Shown piece after piece: positions 1 to 6,512 of a stretch of 10,323 nt of DNA. This DNA comes from Saprospiraceae bacterium UBA7687 (lineage in GTDB: Bacteria; Bacteroidota; Bacteroidia; Chitinophagales; Saprospiraceae). The DNA lies in NCBI GenBank assembly GCA_002482845.1, contig DLGT01000107.1, forward strand, positions 1 through 10,323. Reading direction: 5' to 3'. The notes under the pieces were generated by a model. The model searched no databases, was not told the DNA's origin, and was given only the letters and a program-made list of their open reading frames with translations. Both the position numbers and the translations under genes were made by a program. The stretch's first letter is position 1; each line of letters opens with the position of its first letter.

Positions 1-176
1 CCAATGATAGCCGTAATTAGTCCCATAATAGGTGGGAAATCTGAAGCTTTGGCTATTCCTAAACTTAAAGGTAATGCTAATAAAAACACTATAAAACCGG
101 ATATGGCATCCGAACTGAAATTCTCCTTAAGGCCAGCCAAGCCATCCTTAGGAAAGTTTAAACTTTTATTTTTCAC
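1..176 (-). CDS. SulP-family anion transporter, N-terminal fragment
   Basis: Reading leftwards from a GTG at 176-174 gives 58 codons that run off the window edge, so this is a 5' fragment. The peptide starts MKNKSLNFPKDGLAGLKENF and continues with SDAISGFIVFLLALPLSLGI and FPPIMGLITAIIG. This matches the first membrane segment of bacterial SulP transporters (pattern D..SGF.VFL.ALPL.LGIA.ASG.PP..GL.TAIIG), which carry sulfate, bicarbonate or similar anions across the inner membrane. GTG is the only usable start, because an in-frame TAA lies two codons upstream. The substrate cannot be told from this part; the C-terminal STAS domain, or a fused or adjacent carbonic anhydrase, would lie outside the window. 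A 209-bp gap with no clear terminator separates it from the secreted-protein gene upstream. Confidence 0.8.
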   Translation of the reverse strand, partial: MKNKSLNFPKDGLAGLKENFSSDAISGFIVFLLALPLSLGIAKASDFPPIMGLITAII

Positions 177-385
177 GATTTAAATATTGATTATTGATCC
201 AAAAAATTGATATAACCAAACAGTTGTGTAAAACTGGTTTTATATCAAATATAAATTTTCCATGATGGAATTATAAAATTGGAATTATTCCATAAGTAAA
301 ATAGATCATAGAACTATGTTATCCAAAAAGACATATTGTCAATGTCTTTAAGTTTACAATTCGATTAATCTATTATTCTTTTGCT

Positions 386-763
386 TTATGAAATGTGATA
401 CTTCCAACTGTGGAACAATACAAATAGGGGAGATTTATTTTCTTTGAAGTTTAGTAGTCGATGGGTTGCACACTGATCTGTATCAGGTATGTTGTAATTT
501 AATTCAGTATAGATCTGAACTTCATTTGTCGAACTAAGATTATGCTCTGTATCTTCTTCTGTATTTTCATCGCCATCTTTTCCTTCTAAAAACTCGATCA
601 AATCCATCAAAGAAAATTCCGATGGACTTACTTGATCTACATTGCTGTGGATGTTAGTTTGGCTTGGAAAGCTAACCTGTTGTACATCCTGTCCGAAACA
701 ATGGTATAAACACATCATTTCGAGAAGCAAAAATGCCGAAAATAGTCTAAATGCTAACCTCAT
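386..763 (-). CDS. small secreted protein of unknown function
   Basis: This encodes 125 residues starting at the ATG 763-761. A TTG two codons upstream (769) is also in frame, but the ATG gives a better signal-peptide start. Residues 1-25 (MRLAF, then FSAFLLLEMMCLYHCFGQ) form a signal peptide with likely cleavage near G24/Q25, so the product is probably exported. The mature part is polar and acidic in the middle (EFLEGKDGDENTEED, about residues 58-72) and ends with a short hydrophobic, aromatic tail (PLFVLFHSWKYHIS). It has no lipobox and no recognised domain. I do not recognise the family. It lies upstream of the SulP fragment on the same strand, so co-transcription is possible, but the 209-bp gap makes this uncertain. 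Confidence 0.6.
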   Translation of the reverse strand: MRLAFRLFSAFLLLEMMCLYHCFGQDVQQVSFPSQTNIHSNVDQVSPSEFSLMDLIEFLEGKDGDENTEEDTEHNLSSTNEVQIYTELNYNIPDTDQCATHRLLNFKENKSPLFVLFHSWKYHIS

Positions 764-1075
764 GGGCAAATAAATTTGAATAATATGAAATATTCAAAGC
801 ACAAATGTAATCTTTACTTTAAGATTTGTGTGTTAAACAAAATATAATTTTTTATTTTTCTTCCAAAATTTGTCTCTTGTAATTGATTTTGAACATATTT
901 ATCGATCAAATTTCCTTTCCCAAGAAAATCCATTTTACTTATTATAACATTATTTATATTAATTATATTTAAATTTTACAAAATTATATTTTATACATTA
1001 TTTAACAATGTATTCTGAAACAAATTATATTCCACAGTGTTCTTTATGAAAAGGTCATCTAAAAGTATAGATATC
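764..1075. other. AT-rich divergent intergenic region
   Basis: This 312-bp gap separates the divergent secreted-protein and ndh genes and must carry both promoters. It is extremely AT-rich. I see one perfect TAnnTTTG element for the leftward gene and no convincing one for ndh. No RNA gene, riboswitch or strong hairpin is apparent. If the ndh start were the ATG at 1046 or the GTG at 1037, the gap would be shorter. Confidence 0.5.
802..809 (-). promoter_or_regulatory. candidate -7 element TACATTTG
   Basis: On the minus strand TACATTTG matches the Bacteroidota -7 consensus TAnnTTTG and lies about 38 bases upstream of the ATG at 763. No TTTG -33 element sits at the expected 17-23 bp upstream, so the call rests on one 8-mer in an AT-rich region. 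Confidence 0.3.
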
Positions 1076-2410
1076 ATGACAGAAAATAACAAACCTAGAA
1101 TTGTGGTCATCGGCGGCGGATTTGCTGGATTACAATTCATTCAAAATATTAAAGAAGATGCTTTTGACATCTTACTCATCGACAAGCTCAACCATCATCA
1201 GTTCCAACCACTTTTTTACCAAGTGGCTACTTCACAAATTGAGCCTTCAAGTATATCATTTCCTTTTCGTAAGATATTTCAGCAAAGAAAAGATGTCAGA
1301 ATTCGTTTGACTAAAGTAGAAAGCGTGGACCAATCTACCAAAATGGTTCACACACCTATCGGAATTTTTGAATACGATTATTTAGTCATCGCCACAGGAT
1401 GTAAGACTAACTTTTTTGGCAATAAAAACATCAAGAAGTATGCTTACAGTCTCAAATCAACTTATCAGGCAATTACCATTAGAAACAGCATACTTGAGAA
1501 TTTTGAGAAATTGCTTTATGTAGATGACAAAGAAAAAGAAGCACTACTCAATATTGTTGTAGTTGGTGGTGGTCCGACAGGTGTGGAGCTTGCAGGCGCA
1601 TTTGCAGAGATAAAAAGAGATATTTTACCTAAAGATTTTTTCAGAATAGACTTCACAAAAATGCAAATCATCTTGCTAGAAGGTAGTCCGAATACGCTCA
1701 ACAATATGAGTGAGATGTCTAGAAAAGCTTCTGAGCGATATCTCCGTGATCTTGGTGTCATCATCAAAACCCAAGTATTTGTGACAGACTATGATGGCGT
1801 CAATCTAAAAATGAATAATGGGGAGACCATCCAAAGCAAGCATGTAATATGGGCAGCAGGTGTCACAGGAAATCTTATCAAAGGTCTTGATCCTGAAACC
1901 GTTACACCTACCAATAGATATAAAGTCAATAGACAAAACAAAATAGATAGCACTGAAAACATCTATGCCATTGGTGATATCTCATACATGGAAACGCCGG
2001 AATACCCCAAAGGTCACCCACAAGTGGCCAACGTAGCCATCAATCAAGGTAAATTGCTTTCCAAAAACTTACTTGCGCTCACACTCGGCAAACCACAGAA
2101 AGAGTATGAGTACAATGACCTTGGGTCTATGGCAACAATCGGTCGTAACAAAGCGGTAGTGGAGTTGCCTTTTATGAAGTTTAAGGGATACTTTGCATGG
2201 GTAGTGTGGATGTTTTTGCACTTGATGCTCATACTTAGTGTACGTAATAAACTGATCGTCTTCATCAATTGGGCATGGAATTATATTTCCAAAAACAGTT
2301 CGCTTCGTTTAATTCTTAAGGATGATGAACGCGTAGATGTAGACAAAGAGAAAAAAAAAGTGATCTCAAAATGGGAAGTCACTGAAAAGGCAGAATTGAT
2401 AGAAGGATAA
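1076..2410 (+). CDS. ndh: type II NADH:quinone oxidoreductase (NDH-2)
   Basis: This 444-residue flavoprotein oxidises NADH and reduces the quinone pool at the inner membrane without pumping protons. The FAD-binding Rossmann motif is IGGGFAGL (12-19) with acidic D36. The NDH-2 signature NHHQFQPLFYQVAT follows (39-52), then VIATG (104-108). The NADH-binding Rossmann motif VVGGGPTGVELAG lies at 162-174, with E202 at the end of its second strand, which favours NADH over NADPH. AAGVTG (260-265), YAIGDIS (297-303, FAD) and PQVANVAINQG (315-325, quinone-side motif) follow. The hydrophobic, aromatic C-terminal part (about 371-410) is the usual membrane anchor. I chose ATG 1076 because the family normally begins 5-15 residues before the first glycine motif. 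ATG 1046 and GTG 1037 are in-frame alternatives. It converges with the HTH gene with only 10 bases between stops and no visible terminator. Confidence 0.93.
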   Translation: MTENNKPRIVVIGGGFAGLQFIQNIKEDAFDILLIDKLNHHQFQPLFYQVATSQIEPSSISFPFRKIFQQRKDVRIRLTKVESVDQSTKMVHTPIGIFEYDYLVIATGCKTNFFGNKNIKKYAYSLKSTYQAITIRNSILENFEKLLYVDDKEKEALLNIVVVGGGPTGVELAGAFAEIKRDILPKDFFRIDFTKMQIILLEGSPNTLNNMSEMSRKASERYLRDLGVIIKTQVFVTDYDGVNLKMNNGETIQSKHVIWAAGVTGNLIKGLDPETVTPTNRYKVNRQNKIDSTENIYAIGDISYMETPEYPKGHPQVANVAINQGKLLSKNLLALTLGKPQKEYEYNDLGSMATIGRNKAVVELPFMKFKGYFAWVVWMFLHLMLILSVRNKLIVFINWAWNYISKNSSLRLILKDDERVDVDKEKKKVISKWEVTEKAELIEG

Positions 2411-2420
2411 TTTTATTTGG

Positions 2421-2873
2421 TTATTTTCTTTTTCTTTTTGAATATCGATAACCAATATTTTTAGGAACTTCATTGCTCACTATCTCAATGTCATTAGATT
2501 TTAGCACTTGCTCTATATAACTAATTGTACAGTTAAATTGAACACCTAAGTCCTTCAAACTTATTCCTTTATAATATCGCTTTATTATTTCATCTTTTCT
2601 ACTAGGTATGATTATGGATTTCGGTTCGTTAATTTCTTTTGAAAGATTTTGAAGTTTGTAAAGTTCCTGTTTCATTGATTGTAAGTCTTCAATTAAGTCA
2701 TTTATCATATTTGACCTAAATGTTATGCTTTTTATATCAGATCTTGTTGAAGTGTTCAATGTATTTTGAGTTATAGTAAAGTAATATAAATTGGATTCGT
2801 TTTTCAACAAATCTATCAAATATGAACTTTTACCATTTTCAATTAATTTTGTTTTTATGATTTCATCTTTCAT
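2421..2873 (-). CDS. small protein with N-terminal beta domain and C-terminal helix-turn-helix
   Basis: This encodes 150 residues from ATG 2873. The N-terminal half (about 5-75) has alternating strand-like segments (SSYLIDLL, LYYFTITQ, DIKSITFR) followed by a helix (MINDLIEDLQSMKQEL). That layout resembles the PUR-alpha/PC4-like nucleic-acid-binding fold of small Bacteroidota proteins, but this is only an inference. Residues 93-130 (KDEIIKRYYKGISLKDLG, then FNCTISYIEQVLKSNDI) look like a helix-turn-helix of the type in which a loose 'kGis..eiA..l..t...i...L' pattern recurs. The C-terminus is strongly basic (SKRKRK). It is probably a DNA- or RNA-binding accessory protein. Codon and base use is visibly more AT-rich than in ndh and thiL on either side, which hints at later acquisition. 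It may also simply be fast-evolving. Confidence 0.65.
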   Translation of the reverse strand: MKDEIIKTKLIENGKSSYLIDLLKNESNLYYFTITQNTLNTSTRSDIKSITFRSNMINDLIEDLQSMKQELYKLQNLSKEINEPKSIIIPSRKDEIIKRYYKGISLKDLGVQFNCTISYIEQVLKSNDIEIVSNEVPKNIGYRYSKRKRK

Positions 2874-2925
2874 AAATATAATTTTATATTTTAATTATCA
2901 TCAATTAGTATAATCATCATTCTAG

Positions 2926-2937
2926 GTACTAAAGTAC
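2926..2937. promoter_or_regulatory. 12-bp palindrome in the divergent HTH/thiL promoter region
   Basis: GTACT-AA-AGTAC is a perfect inverted repeat with 5-bp arms. It lies 53 bp upstream of the HTH gene start and 22 bp upstream of the thiL -7 element. It could be an operator, possibly for the adjacent HTH protein, but this is inference from position only. Confidence 0.25.
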
Positions 2938-2958
2938 AAGTAATTTTTAAAATATCGA

Positions 2959-2966
2959 TACCTTTG
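2959..2966 (+). promoter_or_regulatory. candidate thiL -7 promoter element TACCTTTG
   Basis: TACCTTTG is a perfect match to the Bacteroidota TAnnTTTG element. It ends 20 bases before the thiL ATG, giving a short leader of roughly 14 bases. No TTTG is seen at -33. No TPP riboswitch fits in the short leader. Confidence 0.45.
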
Positions 2967-2986
2967 CCATAATAAATTCAGCATAG

Positions 2987-4036
2987 ATGAGCAATAATAA
3001 TTATACCACATTCACCGATGTCAATACTTTAGGAGAGTTTGGGCTTATCGACGACCTAACGAAACACATTCAAATTTACAATACAAATACCGTCAAAGGT
3101 GTAGGCGATGACGCAGCCATTATCCAAAACGATGGCGAAGTCACTGTAGTATCGACGGATATGCTCATAGAAGGCATCCACTTTGACCTGATGTACACAC
3201 CACTCAAACACTTAGGCTATAAGTCTGTCGTGGTCAACGTATCTGATATCTTTTCAATGAATGCTGTGCCAACCCAAATTACGGTATCTATTGCTGTCTC
3301 TAATAAATATTCTCTAGAAGCGCTTCGTGAATTTTATGAAGGCATTCACCTTGCTTGCAAAATGTACAAAGTCGATCTGATAGGTGGAGACACGACTTCT
3401 TCTCCCAAAGGCATGGCAATCAGTATTACAGCAATAGGCCAAGCAAAAAAAGAAGATATAGTCTATAGAAATGGTGCAAAAAAAGGAGACATCATTTGCG
3501 TCACGGGAGATCTAGGTGCATCATATCTTGGATTGCAAATACTCGAGCGTGAAAAACAAGTATATCTAGCGCATCCTGGTGTCCAACCAGAACTTGACAA
3601 AAGCCAATACCTTATAGAGCGTCAACTTAAACCCGAAGCACAAGCTGGAGCCATAGAATATTTTAAGAAAATGGACATCAAACCTACCGCCATGATCGAT
3701 GTATCAGACGGTCTTGCTAGCGAAATCATTCATATATGCAAACAGTCAGGTACTGGGGCATTTATTGAAGAAGGTAAAGTTCCTCTTCATCCCGATACAG
3801 AACGTACAGCACTAGAGTTTAATCTTGACCCAATAACATGTGCGCTTCACGGTGGTGAAGATTATGAACTTCTATTTACTATAGATGAAAAAGATTTAGA
3901 GAAAATCCGGTTTATGCCCGAAGTATTTATTATTGGTGAGATTACTGATCTTTCTGAAGGTATTACCTTACATACTACAGGTGGAAACATCCATCCTATC
4001 ACTGCACAAGGATGGAATCATTTTAAGGAAAATTAG
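2987..4036 (+). CDS. thiL: thiamine-monophosphate kinase
   Basis: ThiL uses ATP to phosphorylate thiamine monophosphate to thiamine pyrophosphate, the last step of cofactor synthesis, in the cytoplasm. The 349 residues match family length. The AIR-synthase-type N-terminal domain has VGDDAA (39-44), the substrate-binding STDMLIEGIHFDL (56-68) and NVSDIFSMNAVPTQ (84-97), then LIGGDTT (131-137). The C-terminal domain has VTGDLGASYLGLQ (172-184), MIDVSDGL (236-243) and LHGGEDYELLF (287-297). These are the conserved metal-, ATP- and TMP-binding segments, and none is missing. ATG 2987 is the natural start, just after a good -7 element. No other thiamine genes are in the window, so it appears to be a single-gene unit here. 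Downstream it converges with the toxin-antitoxin remnant. Confidence 0.96.
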   Translation: MSNNNYTTFTDVNTLGEFGLIDDLTKHIQIYNTNTVKGVGDDAAIIQNDGEVTVVSTDMLIEGIHFDLMYTPLKHLGYKSVVVNVSDIFSMNAVPTQITVSIAVSNKYSLEALREFYEGIHLACKMYKVDLIGGDTTSSPKGMAISITAIGQAKKEDIVYRNGAKKGDIICVTGDLGASYLGLQILEREKQVYLAHPGVQPELDKSQYLIERQLKPEAQAGAIEYFKKMDIKPTAMIDVSDGLASEIIHICKQSGTGAFIEEGKVPLHPDTERTALEFNLDPITCALHGGEDYELLFTIDEKDLEKIRFMPEVFIIGEITDLSEGITLHTTGGNIHPITAQGWNHFKEN

Positions 4037-4100
4037 TGTTTTAATTCCAGGGCGGATGTCTCAAAATAATCCCATAGTAAATTTAAGGCCAAGTATATTG

Positions 4101-4364
4101 TTAATAATGACCTAATAAAGAATGTACAATTATCCTATTATTCCTTAAATCCATTTCATAAACTAATCGATGCTCTTTGTTAATCCTTCTACTCCAAAGT
4201 CCAGAAAGTTGGTGTTTTAAAGCTTCTGGCTTACCCAAACCCTGATACGGAGATTCAATTATACTTTCTAATAAAGCTCTTATTTTTTATAATATTTTCA
4301 CTTGATTGGTCTTCTTTAAGATGATTAGCTATACTTCAGATTTATCGAAATAAACTATTTCCAT
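4101..4364 (-). pseudogene. YoeB/Txe-family toxin pseudogene with two in-frame stops
   Basis: Reading leftwards from ATG 4364 gives an 88-codon frame ending at TAA 4103-4101. It is continuous except for TAG at codon 12 (4331-4329) and TAA at codon 26 (4289-4287). No frameshift is needed. The peptide reads MEIVYFDKSEV, stop, LIILKKTNQVKIL, stop, KIRALLESIIESP, then GLGKPEALKHQLSG, LWSRRINKEHRLVYE and VHSLLGHY. This is the full-length pattern of YoeB, the ribosome-dependent mRNA endonuclease of type II toxin-antitoxin systems. The residues equivalent to E. coli YoeB E46 (in KPEALK), R65 (in EHRLVY) and the terminal HY pair are all kept. The second stop falls where the family usually has Lys, so one AAA-to-TAA change would explain it. 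Its start overlaps the end of the antitoxin gene by 10 bases, the usual arrangement for this family. The toxin is presumably inactive. Confidence 0.85.
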
Positions 4365-4558
4365 ACATCATCCAATGTTATGGTTTTATATTCCCCTTTT
4401 TTGTATTTGGATCTATTTTCTTCAACCATTGCAATGAAAGCTGGATCATATTCTTTCTGATCATTTCCTATTATTTCATATGCTACCTCCATTTTTTGTA
4501 AGAACTGAATAATTATTTCCTTATTCTCTGAATCAGGGTATATTAATAAAGCTTCCAT
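4355..4558 (-). CDS. antitoxin-like protein partnered with the YoeB-type toxin
   Basis: This encodes 67 residues from ATG 4558 and is intact. It starts with a strand-like MEALLIYPDSENKEIIIQFL segment. The C-terminal part, YDPAFIAMVEENRSKYKKGE followed by TITLDDVWK, resembles the toxin-wrapping tails of small Bacteroidota antitoxins (often annotated as DUF2683 or generic antitoxins), ending with the typical (D/E)DLW-like motif. It replaces classical YefM in position. It precedes the YoeB-like reading frame and overlaps it by 10 bases, so antitoxin and toxin were translationally coupled. Family assignment rests mostly on this context and on the C-terminal pattern. With the partner toxin broken, the gene may be a relic, or it may act against toxins from elsewhere. 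Confidence 0.75.
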   Translation of the reverse strand: MEALLIYPDSENKEIIIQFLQKMEVAYEIIGNDQKEYDPAFIAMVEENRSKYKKGEYKTITLDDVWK

Positions 4559-4583
4559 TTTTTGAAATATTAAATGTTAAAAT

Positions 4584-4600
4584 GAAGAAATGTTATCTTC
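4584..4600. promoter_or_regulatory. inverted repeat upstream of the antitoxin
   Basis: GAAGA-N7-TCTTC is a perfect 5-bp-arm inverted repeat 26-42 bases upstream of the antitoxin ATG, where an autoregulatory operator would be expected. It is short and in AT-rich sequence, so it may be chance. Confidence 0.2.
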
Positions 4601-4700
4601 TTACTATGAATGGCAATCAAAAATTACAATTTATTAGTTCCCATCAAAATCTAAGTTTTCAAAAATAAGAAAGTATCATCCAAAATAGAATATTTAAAGG

Positions 4701-4719
4701 ATGGTTAATTTTAAACCAT
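4701..4719 (-). terminator. weak hairpin after the grpE-dnaJ-rlmD cluster
   Basis: ATGGTT-N7-AACCAT forms a 6-bp stem 17 bases past the stop of the 4736-5077 gene. In the minus-strand transcript it is followed by an A/T-rich but interrupted U-rich stretch. The stem is AT-rich, so this is at best a weak terminator. Confidence 0.3.
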
Positions 4720-4735
4720 TTCATACACAATTGCC

Positions 4736-5077
4736 CTACCTAGGTATAAAAATAAACTGTGCGCCAAGTTCACTCAAAACAAATAAACACAAATTTATTT
4801 CGGGGTCTTTGTAGGTAGCTATAAAATCTTGCGCCTTGTCCATAAATATCAACTCCTTAGTCACAAACTCTTCTAGGGTAGAAGCATTGACGGACCATTT
4901 GAATTTATCACCTGCTTCTATGAGCGATACGCCCATGTGAAGTTCTTGTTGGTGAACTATAAATATGGGATATTTAGATACATTTTCATCCAAAATAATA
5001 TCAGCCGCTTGCGCCAATATTTTTTTATAAGGTTGTAATTGCTGTTGGAGAGCCAAAAACTGATCTACGCTTGCCAT
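4736..5077 (-). CDS. conserved-looking small cytoplasmic protein, unknown function
   Basis: This encodes 113 residues from ATG 5077, only 3 bases after the stop of the RlmD-like gene, so the two are almost certainly co-transcribed. It has no signal peptide or membrane segment. The N-terminal helix (VDQFLALQQQLQPYKKILAQ) is followed by a mixed region with the strands YPIFIVHQ and FKWSVNAS, a helical part (LEEFVTKELIFMDKAQDFIA) and a closing strand (QFIFIPR). No catalytic motif or cysteine cluster is visible. I do not recognise the family. Codon use resembles that of the neighbouring housekeeping genes, which supports a real, resident gene. Confidence 0.75.
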   Translation of the reverse strand: MASVDQFLALQQQLQPYKKILAQAADIILDENVSKYPIFIVHQQELHMGVSLIEAGDKFKWSVNASTLEEFVTKELIFMDKAQDFIATYKDPEINLCLFVLSELGAQFIFIPR

Positions 5078-5080
5078 ATA

Positions 5081-6487
5081 TTAGGTTCTGAGTTTTAATT
5101 TAGCAACACTTTCTATATGATGTGTATGTGGAAACATATCTACGGGTTGGATAGCGATGGTCTCATATTTCTCACTTAGCAAAGCTAGATCACGAGCCTG
5201 TGTAGCAGGATTACAACTGATGTACACGATCCTTGGTGCTTCTAGTTGAAGTAAGGTTTGGACCACATCTTCATGCATTCCCACTCTTGGTGGATCTGTA
5301 ATGACGACATCAGGTTTGCCATGTTTTTTTACAAAACTTTCATTCAAGATACCTCGTACATCACCGGCATAAAATGTTGCATTGGTGATTTCATTAAAAG
5401 CCATATTGACATTTGCATCAGCGATGGCTTCTGGTATTTCTTCTATTCCTGTGACGTGTTTGACTTTGGCTGAGACATAAAGTGCAATACTTCCTAATCC
5501 TGTGTACAAGTCATATACATTATCGGTGTCCTTTAATTCTGCAAAATCTAGTGCCACATCAAATAATCTGACAGCTTGTTTTGGATTGGTCTGAAAAAAC
5601 GACTTTGTGCCTATTTGATATTTTACATCTCTGAGTTTCTCCACGATATAAGACCTACCAGACCATAACGTCACATCACGATCAAAAATCGTATCATTTA
5701 CCTTGGTATTAATGACATAGTTTAAGGAAGTAAGTTGTGGAAACTTTGCTTCCAACTCACCCATGATAGCTTTAATTTTATCACCATCATGATGGCCAAA
5801 AATCATGATCAACATCCACTCACCTTGAGTTGTATTGCGCACGATCATATTGCGGAGAAAACCTTTCTGTGACTTGATATCGTAAAATGAAAAATCATGT
5901 TCATGTGCGTACGTCCGCACAAAATTCCTAATCTGATTGGACAAGTCGTCTTGTAAAAGACATGTTTCTATATCCACAATTTTATCAAAAGATCCTGGAC
6001 GGTGAAAACCTACCGCACCAGGTTGATCTATGACTTCATCTCCTGCTGCTTCTTGAGTGGTGATCCATCTTTTGGAAGAAAAACTATATTCAAGCTTATT
6101 CCTGTATGTAAAATTGTCTTCACATCCTATGATAGGTAAGACTAGACTTTCGTCCAATTTTGCAATACGTCTAACACTATCTTTTACCGTTTGGAACTTA
6201 TGCCTTAGTTGCGCTTCGTAGGCTAGATGCTGCCATTTGCAACCACCACATACACCGAAATGTTGACACGCAGCTTCTATTCTATCAGGTGAGTAAGTAA
6301 CAAATTTTGTCACGATGGCTTGGCTCATAGATTTTTTTCTTCTATATACCAATACATCCGCTACGTCACCAGGTACAACACCATCTACAAATATCACTTC
6401 ACCTTCTGAAGTCCTTCCCACCGCTTTGCCTTTATCAGCTATTCCTGTGATGAGCAAGCTGGAGACAGATTTCTTTTTTCTGGCCAA
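5081..6487 (-). CDS. rlmD: 23S rRNA (uracil-5-)-methyltransferase, RlmD/RumA type
   Basis: This encodes 468 residues of an SAM-dependent RNA m5U methyltransferase of the TrmA/RlmD superfamily. An N-terminal TRAM domain (about 8-65) is followed by an iron-sulfur site, with C74, C80 and C83 in CQHFGVCGGC plus C176. The methyltransferase domain has SFFQTNPKQA (296-305), the SAM loop VYDLYTGLGSIAL (324-336), TDPPRVGMH (397-405), the catalytic cysteine C425 in YISCNPATQARDL, and the closing PVDMFPHTHHIESV with general base E459. The substrate (U1939-like in 23S, or another uridine) cannot be fixed from sequence, because Bacteroidota paralogues vary. The start is unusual: an in-frame TAA lies five codons upstream and the only common start between is TTG 6487 (ATT 6490 is the alternative). 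It lies 25 bases after dnaJ. Confidence 0.9.
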   Translation of the reverse strand: MARKKKSVSSLLITGIADKGKAVGRTSEGEVIFVDGVVPGDVADVLVYRRKKSMSQAIVTKFVTYSPDRIEAACQHFGVCGGCKWQHLAYEAQLRHKFQTVKDSVRRIAKLDESLVLPIIGCEDNFTYRNKLEYSFSSKRWITTQEAAGDEVIDQPGAVGFHRPGSFDKIVDIETCLLQDDLSNQIRNFVRTYAHEHDFSFYDIKSQKGFLRNMIVRNTTQGEWMLIMIFGHHDGDKIKAIMGELEAKFPQLTSLNYVINTKVNDTIFDRDVTLWSGRSYIVEKLRDVKYQIGTKSFFQTNPKQAVRLFDVALDFAELKDTDNVYDLYTGLGSIALYVSAKVKHVTGIEEIPEAIADANVNMAFNEITNATFYAGDVRGILNESFVKKHGKPDVVITDPPRVGMHEDVVQTLLQLEAPRIVYISCNPATQARDLALLSEKYETIAIQPVDMFPHTHHIESVAKLKLRT

Positions 6488-6512
6488 AATGATATGGTTT
6501 TATATACTGATC

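Noticed and set aside
213..240. Terminator-like hairpin in the gap before the SulP fragment (AACC/GGTT and AGTT/AACT arms)
   Set aside because: The stem needs a 4-nt bulge, is AT-rich and has no clear U-run on either strand.
1037..1075. Longer NDH-2 N-terminus from GTG 1037 or ATG 1046
   Set aside because: It would add 10-13 polar residues ahead of a family that normally starts 5-15 residues before the GGGFAGL motif. It is kept only as an alternative.
4101..4364. Stop-codon readthrough or a variant genetic code making the YoeB frame functional
   Set aside because: TAA and TAG both serve as ordinary stops for intact genes in this window (for example dnaJ with TAA, thiL with TAG), and no recoding structure is evident near either stop.
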